From Rhodopseudomonas sp. (GTDB lineage: Bacteria > Pseudomonadota > Alphaproteobacteria > Rhizobiales > Xanthobacteraceae), in NCBI GenBank assembly GCA_016124795.1, contig WGNB01000020.1, forward strand, positions 1 to 64,000: DNA of 64,000 bases, written 5' to 3'. Both the position numbers and the translations under genes were made by a program. Positions 59,564 through 64,000 of the stretch are shown one piece after another (the first letter of the stretch is position 1; each line of letters begins with the position of its first letter). Below the pieces are notes generated by a model that saw only the letters and a program-made list of their open reading frames with translations, had not been told where the DNA came from and did no database searches.

Positions 59564-60308
59564 TGCGCTTCTTCCTTTTCACTTTTTTCCTGATGGATTT
59601 CCGGGCGACAGACTTCTTGACGGTTTTCTTCCTGCCGGCCGGTTCGGACTTTTTCGCCGGATCCTGAAGGCCAATGCCGTCGCGCCGTTTAACGACGTGA
59701 TAGTAGGCCCATAGCAGTTGCGCCGCCACGCCGCGCCACGGCCGCCAGGCTTCCGCCAGCTTGGTCAGCGCCTTGGCGTCAGGGCGCTGGCGCAAGCCGA
59801 GTGCGATGCGGGCCGACTCCTGCACCGCGAGATCGCCGGCGGGAAAAGCATCGGCATGGCCAAGGCAGAACAAGAGGTAGATATCGGCGGTCCAGGGACC
59901 GACGCCATGCAACGCGGTCAGGCGCGTATGCGCGTCGTCGGCTGCCATGTTGCCGACGGCATTGAGGTCGATATCGCCGTTGGCGACCGCCTTGCCGATC
60001 GCCTTGATGGCCTTGATCTTGGCGTCCGACAGGCCGAGCCGCTTGAGCTTGTCGGTCCGGGCCTTGACCACGGCGTCATGGTGAAACGGGTCGAAGGCGG
60101 CAAACAGCCGGTCGCGAATCGCAGCCGCGCTGGCCACCGACAATTGCTGGCCGCAGACGATGGCGCACAGCCCGGCAAAGCCGCCCTCGCGACGGCGGAC
60201 CTTGAAGATGCTGGCTTTCTCGGCGACGGGCACCAGCCGCGGATCGATCCGAATGAGCTCAGCCAGTCCGGCGTGCAAATCGGCGTCGCTGTGAAGGAAA
60301 TGGGTCAT
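59556..60308 (-). CDS. DNA-3-methyladenine glycosylase II-like (HhH-GPD) with Lys/Arg-rich C-terminal tail
   Basis: ALHGVGPWTADIYLLFCLGHADAFPAGDLAVQ HhH-GPD motif; tail KKSEPAGRKKTVKKSVARKSIRKKVKRKKRNG. Confidence 0.88.
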   Translation of the reverse strand: MTHFLHSDADLHAGLAELIRIDPRLVPVAEKASIFKVRRREGGFAGLCAIVCGQQLSVASAAAIRDRLFAAFDPFHHDAVVKARTDKLKRLGLSDAKIKAIKAIGKAVANGDIDLNAVGNMAADDAHTRLTALHGVGPWTADIYLLFCLGHADAFPAGDLAVQESARIALGLRQRPDAKALTKLAEAWRPWRGVAAQLLWAYYHVVKRRDGIGLQDPAKKSEPAGRKKTVKKSVARKSIRKKVKRKKRNG

Positions 60309-60418
60309 GCCGGTCCGGCGGGTGTCGGGCGAGGGAGGAATTCTTTACATCGTGGCCGGTTGAAAGCTACCCCTGACGGCCTGCCTTGCCGCGAGTCATC
60401 GTAACCAGGAAATGGCAT

Positions 60419-60458
60419 TTCCCGAGCGGGAATTCAGTTTCTTTTCCCGATCGGGAAA
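60419..60458. promoter_or_regulatory. Two tandem palindromes TTCCCGAGCGGGAA and TTTCCCGATCGGGAAA (candidate operator)
   Basis: 60419-60432 and 60443-60458, centres 25 bp apart, in the divergent alkA-like/hrpB gap. Confidence 0.6.
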
Positions 60459-60481
60459 TTATCGAGAAAAATCGGCTTTCC

Positions 60482-62953
60482 ATGAAGTCTTTTTCGTCAC
60501 CGCTGCCGATCGACGACGCGCTGCCTCGGCTGGCTCAGGCGATGCGGGACAACAATGCGACCGTGCTGGTGGCGCCGCCCGGCGCCGGCAAGACCACCCG
60601 GGTGCCGCTGGTCCTGCTCGACGAGGCCTGGGCCAAGGACAAGAAAATTCTGTTGCTCGAGCCGCGCCGGTTGGCGGCGCGGGCCGCGGCGTCGCGCATG
60701 GCCGCGAGCCTGGGCGAGCAGGTCGGCGACACCGTCGGTTTGCGGGTGCGCTTCGGCTCCAAGGTCTCCAAACGCACCCGCATCGAGGTCATCACCGAAG
60801 GCGTGTTCACCCGGCTGGTGCTTGACGATCCATCGCTGGATGGCATCGCCGCCGTGCTGTTCGACGAATTTCATGAGCGTTCGCTCGATGCCGATCTCGG
60901 GCTGGCGCTGGCGCGCGATGCCCAGCAGGGCCTGCGCGAGGATTTACGGCTGCTGGTGATGTCGGCGACGCTCGACGGTGCGCGGGTCGCGGCGTTGCTG
61001 GGCGATGCGCCGGTGGTGGAAAGCGAAGGCCGGGCCTTTCCGGTCGAGACCCGATACCTGCCGCGCGATCCGCGCGACCGGATCGAACGCCCGGTTGCCG
61101 ATGCCGTCGGCCGGGCGCTGCGCGCCGATCCCGGATCGTTGCTGGTGTTCCTGCCTGGCGCCGCTGAGATTCGCCGCACCGAAACCTTGCTCAAGGAACA
61201 GGTGCGCGATCCCGATGTCGATATCGTTGCGTTGTTCGGCGCACTTGAAGCCCGCGATCAGGACCGCGCGATCTCGCCGGCGCCGACTGGTCGCCGCAAG
61301 GTGGTGCTGGCGACCTCGATTGCCGAGACCTCGTTGACCATCGAAGGCGTGCGGGTGGTGATCGACAGCGGATTGTCGCGGGTGCCGCGCTATGAGCCGG
61401 ATGTCGGTTTGACCCGGCTGGAAACGGTGCGGGTGTCGCGCGCCGCCGCCGATCAGCGACGTGGCCGTGCCGGCCGTACCGAGCCGGGCATTTGCTACAG
61501 GCTGTGGGACGAAGGCCAGACCGGTTCGTTCGATGCCTATACGCGGCCGGAGATTCTTTCCGCTGATCTGACCAGCTTCGTCCTCGACTTGGCGCAGTGG
61601 GGCGAAGCCGATCCGACACGGTTGGCATTCATCGATCCGCCACCGGCTCCGGCCTTGAAGGAGGCGCGCGCGCTGCTAACCGAACTTGGCGCGCTCGACG
61701 AACAGGGCCGCATTACTGACGAAGGCCGCAAGCTGCGGGCGCTGCCGCTGCCGCCCCGGCTGGCGCGCATGGTGGTGGATGCCGGCGAACAGGGCGCGGG
61801 TGTCGAGGCGGCGGCCATCGCCGCGATTCTCACCGAACGGGGTCTAGGCGGCGACGATGTCGATCTGGCGCACCGGCTCGATCAGTTTCGCCGCGATCGC
61901 TCCCGCCGGGCCGAGGATGCCCGCGCCATGGTGAAGCGGTGGGGGGGCGCCCTTCCGGAAGCGTCGCGGAATGACGACGACCTTTCCCCCGGAGCGATTC
62001 TTGCCTTGGCCTATCCGGACCGGATCGCGAAGAATCGCGGCGGCGGCACGGGGGCTTTCCTATTGGCCAACGGTCGCGGCGGCCAGGTCGATCCGGCCTC
62101 GGCGCTGGCGCGGCAGCCGTTTCTCGCGGTTGCCGAACTCACCGGGGCGGCGGCTTCGAGCCGGATCGTGCTGGCGGCGGCGATAACGCCGGAGGAGATC
62201 GATGCGCGCTTCGCCGACCGGATCGAGGAACGCGACGCGGTGACGTTCGACGCCGGCTCCGCGTCGCTGCGGGCGCGCCGCTCGCGGCGGCTGGGTTCGC
62301 TGGTGCTGGCCGAACAGGTCAAGCAGGTGACACCTGACGCCGGCACGGCGCGTATTCTGGCGCAGGGCATTGTCGGCGCCGGGCTCGACAAACTCGAATG
62401 GAGCAAGGCGGCGCTGCAATTCCGCAATCGCGTCGAATTCTTGCGTCAGGCGGAAGGCGACGAATGGCCCGATCTGTCCGAAGCCGGTCTTGCCGCGAGC
62501 GTGGCCGACTGGCTGGAGCCTTTGCTTGTAGACAAGACCGGGCGCAGTCAGGTGTCGTCCGGCGAATTATTCGATGCCGTCAGCAATCTGGTGCCGTGGA
62601 ATCTGCGCCGCCGGCTGGAGGCCGAAGCACCGACTCATTTCACCGCGCCGACCGGGACGTCGGTGCCGATCGATTATGAGGCCGAGCAGGGCCCGACGGT
62701 GTCGATCCGGGTACAGGAATTATTCGGTCTGGCCCAGCATCCGAGTATTGCCGGCGGACGGATCGCGCTGGTCATCGAGCTGCTGTCGCCCGGCCACAAG
62801 CCGGTGCAGATCACCCGCGACTTGCCGGGCTTCTGGCGCGGTAGTTATGCCGACGTCCGCACCGATCTGCGCGGACGTTATCCGCGCCATCCCTGGCCGG
62901 ACGATCCGGCCAACGCCGCACCGACCCGACGCGCCAAGCCGCGCGGCACTTGA
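60482..62953 (+). CDS. hrpB: ATP-dependent helicase HrpB
   Basis: ATVLVAPPGAGKTTRVPLVLL, LFDEFHERSLDADLGLAL, DQRRGRAGRTEPGICYRLW. Confidence 0.92.
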   Translation: MKSFSSPLPIDDALPRLAQAMRDNNATVLVAPPGAGKTTRVPLVLLDEAWAKDKKILLLEPRRLAARAAASRMAASLGEQVGDTVGLRVRFGSKVSKRTRIEVITEGVFTRLVLDDPSLDGIAAVLFDEFHERSLDADLGLALARDAQQGLREDLRLLVMSATLDGARVAALLGDAPVVESEGRAFPVETRYLPRDPRDRIERPVADAVGRALRADPGSLLVFLPGAAEIRRTETLLKEQVRDPDVDIVALFGALEARDQDRAISPAPTGRRKVVLATSIAETSLTIEGVRVVIDSGLSRVPRYEPDVGLTRLETVRVSRAAADQRRGRAGRTEPGICYRLWDEGQTGSFDAYTRPEILSADLTSFVLDLAQWGEADPTRLAFIDPPPAPALKEARALLTELGALDEQGRITDEGRKLRALPLPPRLARMVVDAGEQGAGVEAAAIAAILTERGLGGDDVDLAHRLDQFRRDRSRRAEDARAMVKRWGGALPEASRNDDDLSPGAILALAYPDRIAKNRGGGTGAFLLANGRGGQVDPASALARQPFLAVAELTGAAASSRIVLAAAITPEEIDARFADRIEERDAVTFDAGSASLRARRSRRLGSLVLAEQVKQVTPDAGTARILAQGIVGAGLDKLEWSKAALQFRNRVEFLRQAEGDEWPDLSEAGLAASVADWLEPLLVDKTGRSQVSSGELFDAVSNLVPWNLRRRLEAEAPTHFTAPTGTSVPIDYEAEQGPTVSIRVQELFGLAQHPSIAGGRIALVIELLSPGHKPVQITRDLPGFWRGSYADVRTDLRGRYPRHPWPDDPANAAPTRRAKPRGT

Positions 62954-63095
62954 TTGCAAATTGAAGCGGATGCTTAACGGCCCGCTCACCATGCCTGAAA
63001 AGCGGCATTGTGTGACAGCGGGCGTTAAGGCCGTTTTCGGTCCGGGCATGGAACATCGATGCGGTAAGGCCGCCGTCGCAATCCGGACTCGCATC

Positions 63096-63617
63096 ATGAT
63101 TCGTCTGTTTCTTATCGTCGCTGTCGCCGTTCTTGTCCTGGGCGGCTCCGCGGTGCGTTATCTCGATCAGGCGTTGAAGGCCCAGGCGAAAACCCCGGTG
63201 GCGGTGGTCGTGCCGGCCGACGCGCCGCGCGCGCCGGTTCATTCCGGACGTACCTTGACGCTGGATCGCGGGCGTGACGGTCATTATTCGGTCGATGCCC
63301 GGATCGCCGGGCGTGACGTCGATTTCATGATCGACACCGGGGCCTCGCTGGTGATCCTGCGGCAGTCCGATGCTGCCAGCGTCGGCATTCGTCCGATGCG
63401 CAGCGATTTCACGGCGGCGGTTTCGACCGCCAATGGCCGGATCATGGCGGCGCCGGCGCAACTCGACCGTATCGAACTTGACGGTATTACCGTATATGAT
63501 GTGCCGGTGCTGGTATTGTCGGACCAGGCGCTGTCGCGCAACCTGCTGGGCATGTCGTTTCTGTCCAAGCTGCGGCGCTTTGAAGTGGCCGATGGCCGGC
63601 TGGTGATGGAACAATAA
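63096..63617 (+). CDS. Retropepsin-like aspartic protease (TIGR02281-type, membrane-anchored)
   Basis: N-terminal TM; VDFMIDTGASLVILRQSDA and LLGMSFLSKLRRFEVADGRLVMEQ. Confidence 0.87.
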   Translation: MIRLFLIVAVAVLVLGGSAVRYLDQALKAQAKTPVAVVVPADAPRAPVHSGRTLTLDRGRDGHYSVDARIAGRDVDFMIDTGASLVILRQSDAASVGIRPMRSDFTAAVSTANGRIMAAPAQLDRIELDGITVYDVPVLVLSDQALSRNLLGMSFLSKLRRFEVADGRLVMEQ

Positions 63618-63716
63618 CCGGCAAGGTCCGGTTGCCGCGTGACGTCGTCCAACAATTTGCGGTTCTCGGGCGTTAGGCTATGAGACTACCGCAGCACGCC
63701 ATTTTTTGAGGACCTG

Positions 63717-64000
63717 ATGTTTCCGACACCGAAATCCGGGCTTGTTCCCAATACTTATGAATACGAGTCGTCGCCGTTGGTGAAGCCGACCGGCTTTCGC
63801 GAGTATGACGCGCGCTGGCTGCTGGAAAAAGAAATCAACCTGATGGGCGTCCAGGCGCTGGGCATGGGGCTCGGTACGCTGATCAGGGAAATGGGCATCA
63901 AGCAGGAGATCGTCACCGGGCACGACTTCCGCAGCTATTCGGCTTCGGTCAAGATGGCGCTGATCAGCGGCCTGATGGCGGCCGGCTGCAAGGTTTATGA
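63717..64000 (+). CDS. Phosphomannomutase/phosphoglucomutase, 3' truncated by the window edge
   Basis: MFPTPKSGLVPNTYEYESSPLVKPTGFREYDARWLLEKEINLMGVQALGMGLGTLIREMGIKQEIVTGHDFRSYSASVKMALISGLMAAGCKVYD. Confidence 0.8.
   Translation, partial: MFPTPKSGLVPNTYEYESSPLVKPTGFREYDARWLLEKEINLMGVQALGMGLGTLIREMGIKQEIVTGHDFRSYSASVKMALISGLMAAGCKVY

Overview
64-kb window of a high-GC chromosome, probably from an alphaproteobacterium of the Hyphomicrobiales/Rhizobiales (inferred from gene content, the DUF3551 and DUF6494 families, and dispersed palindromic intergenic repeats). I see no phage, transposase, integrase, CRISPR array or rRNA operon. Main content: (1) the 3' part of a gene for a 52-aa-repeat protein, convergent with an outer-membrane beta-barrel gene; (2) a catabolic-looking locus at about 4.4-17.6 kb, with a FadR/GntR regulator, a signal-less NMT1/THI5-fold protein, a complete Liv-type ABC transporter, two tandem PuuE-like polysaccharide deacetylases, an 815-aa divergent amidase, a PyrE-like phosphoribosyltransferase and an orphan molybdenum-hydroxylase FAD subunit; (3) a minus-strand oxidoreductase cluster (CrtI/PYROXD2-like, SDR, DUF1932, enoyl-CoA hydratase) followed by a second complete Liv-type transporter; (4) acyl-CoA synthetases, a flippase, a DapA-like protein, an orphan ABC ATPase, a His-rich COG0523 GTPase coupled to a D,D-carboxypeptidase gene, a thiolase, a LysR regulator and an SsuABC-like transporter; (5) housekeeping genes (hisE, DedA-like, tRNA-Leu, GT41/TPR glycosyltransferase, dsbB, cytochrome b561, nrdAB, HNH nuclease, AlkA-like, hrpB, retropepsin-like protease, start of a phosphomannomutase). 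The best-supported regulatory find is a cobalamin riboswitch plus an NrdR-like box ahead of nrdAB. The best candidate for an undescribed system is the putative N-heterocycle/ureide uptake and degradation locus at 4.4-17.6 kb. All assignments are from reading the sequence and recalled family motifs. No database search was run.
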